Source of the DNA: Eupeodes corollae
Taxonomy: Eukaryota > Arthropoda > Insecta > Diptera > Syrphidae
Direction: 5' to 3'
Length of the DNA: 64,000 nucleotides
Assembly (NCBI RefSeq): GCF_945859685.1
Contig: NC_079147.1
Span: 139,834,645 to 139,898,644, forward strand
Both the position numbers and the translations under genes were made by a program. A model generated the notes under the pieces. It saw nothing but the letters and a program-made list of their open reading frames with translations. It had not been told where the DNA came from and did no database searches. This document shows positions 63,209-64,000 of the stretch, piece by piece; positions within the stretch are counted from its first letter, which is position 1, and every line of letters starts with the position of its first letter.

Positions 63209-64000
63209 TTAGAGCCATTTTGTCGCATTGAGAAAAAAGATTAGGTCTCTAATCTTTGCCTCAGATAGCTCATCAAGTTCTTGAAAGAATGCTTTTCCAA
63301 AGTATTTCATTCTAGTGTTTGCCAAAGCAGGAAATTTGCAGAGGAAATGGATTATCGTTTCACTTTTGTCTTTGGTCACTACAGCTACGGCAAAAGGTGT
63401 TGTAAGAGATACCCAACTTCTCTGCATGAACTCCTATAGGCCAATGTCCGGTACAAACCGCAACAATCCTGGCTATGTCTTGCCTTGGCCTACATAGAAG
63501 ATCATTTGTACGGGTTTTGGTATAGGTGGGCCATATCTTCCTAGATATAATGCAGTTGGGTAAATTGCTCCACCTACGGTTTGATTCAGTTTGGTAGATA
63601 GAAAAGATTTTACCCTTCATAGCACCAAGAGGAATGTTAACAATTTCCGCAAGTGAGCTATGAAGGGCCGATCCTTGCCTGGCTAGCTCGTTAGCCCGTT
63701 CATTTCCCATGGTACCACTATGGCCCGGAACCCAGATCAGAGTGACACCGAGGTTGATTTTCAGGCTCGCACGCTCATCGCGACATTGCTGGACCAATTT
63801 TGATGAGGATATGGCCGAGTTAATGGCTTTGGCAGCTGCCTGTCTGTCTGTAAAGATAGCCGCATTTCGGTTTTGGTTTGGGTTTTGTTTAAGTATCTAA
63901 CATGCCTTCCTAGCAAAGTCAAGAAGCCTAAAGGATTTGGCTACATTTAGGGACTTAGAAAAAATCCCAGAACCAATTCCGCACTCCATCTTTGAGCCGT
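63209..64000 (-). pseudogene. LINE RNase H and C terminus (I/LOA type), runs off the window
   Basis: RNase H pieces on the minus strand: AAIFTDRQAAAKAINSAISS with an Asp (63860-63800), then LGVTLIWVPGHSGTMGNERA and NELARQGSALHSS with the last Asp/Glu region. Downstream is the Cys-rich tail (LCRPRQDIARIVAVCTGHWP, CRSCSD) and, in a shifted frame, ETIIHFLCKFPALANTRMKY ending at 63209. A RNase H domain after RT is found in the I, LOA and R1 groups of fly LINEs. At least one frameshift. RT lies beyond the window's right end. Confidence 0.8.

Noticed and set aside
1..64000. Bacterial-type operons, tRNA or rRNA genes
   Set aside because: No cloverleaf with A/B boxes, no rRNA core motifs, and introns plus fly-type transposons throughout. 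The tRNA-like matches are retroelement primer sites.

Overview
This window looks like a transposon graveyard from a fly genome, probably a higher dipteran. It is AT-rich, genes carry short introns, and most of the 64 kb is transposable-element sequence. I found no convincing single-copy host gene, tRNA or rRNA. The supporting families are env-bearing errantiviruses primed by tRNA-Lys, BEL/Pao, copia, Osvaldo-like and CsRn1/Kabuki-like gypsy elements, Jockey- and I/LOA-type LINEs, and hAT, PIF/Harbinger, piggyBac, Merlin and pogo DNA transposons. The density and depth of nesting suggest heterochromatin or a piRNA-producing locus. Species cannot be told from the sequence alone.

Left third (1-25.3 kb). 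After an LTR, a Jockey-type gag relic and a Penelope-like GIY-YIG fragment, the main object is one minus-strand errantivirus (called A). It runs from a 5' LTR and tRNA-Lys primer site near 24.9 kb to an env tail, polypurine tract and LTR near 2.4 kb. It has been opened at least four times: by hAT-like and DUF7869-like relics inside gag (18.6-23.1 kb), by a PIF/Harbinger element inside protease (6753-18314), by a solo LTR (6215-6533) and by an Osvaldo-like fragment (about 2.77-4.59 kb). The Harbinger contains a hAT (8947-17297), which contains a young gypsy element (10190-15496). Target-site duplications support each of these three levels. The LTR at 2351-2483 also serves a second errantivirus (B) on its left.

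Middle (25-54 kb). Here lie a hAT relic, a BEL/Pao element with an open integrase but a mutated reverse-transcriptase active site, another hAT relic, and a 3.9-kb segment full of AAGGTAA/TTACCTT repeats. These are followed by a second DUF7869-like relic, a third errantivirus (C) that has lost pol, a pogo fragment, a copia fragment with its 5' LTR, and a two-frame coding region that may be a mononegavirus-derived endogenous element. Next come a solo LTR, an intact 724-aa ORF of an unnamed transposase-like arthropod family, and a third DUF7869-like fragment.

Right end (55-64 kb). A degraded piggyBac gene on the plus strand is split by a second Harbinger relic (56127-60494). That relic contains a Merlin element (57064-60425) whose transposase can be read without a break across one intron. 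A transposase-like relic and the RNase H end of a LINE close the window.

Nearly every retroelement and the virus-like segment lie on the minus strand. Three proteins read without a break: the Harbinger transposase (376 aa), the Merlin transposase (408 aa) and the 724-aa ORF. The gypsy inside the hAT has an open gag and a pol with a single stop codon. Everything else is broken.
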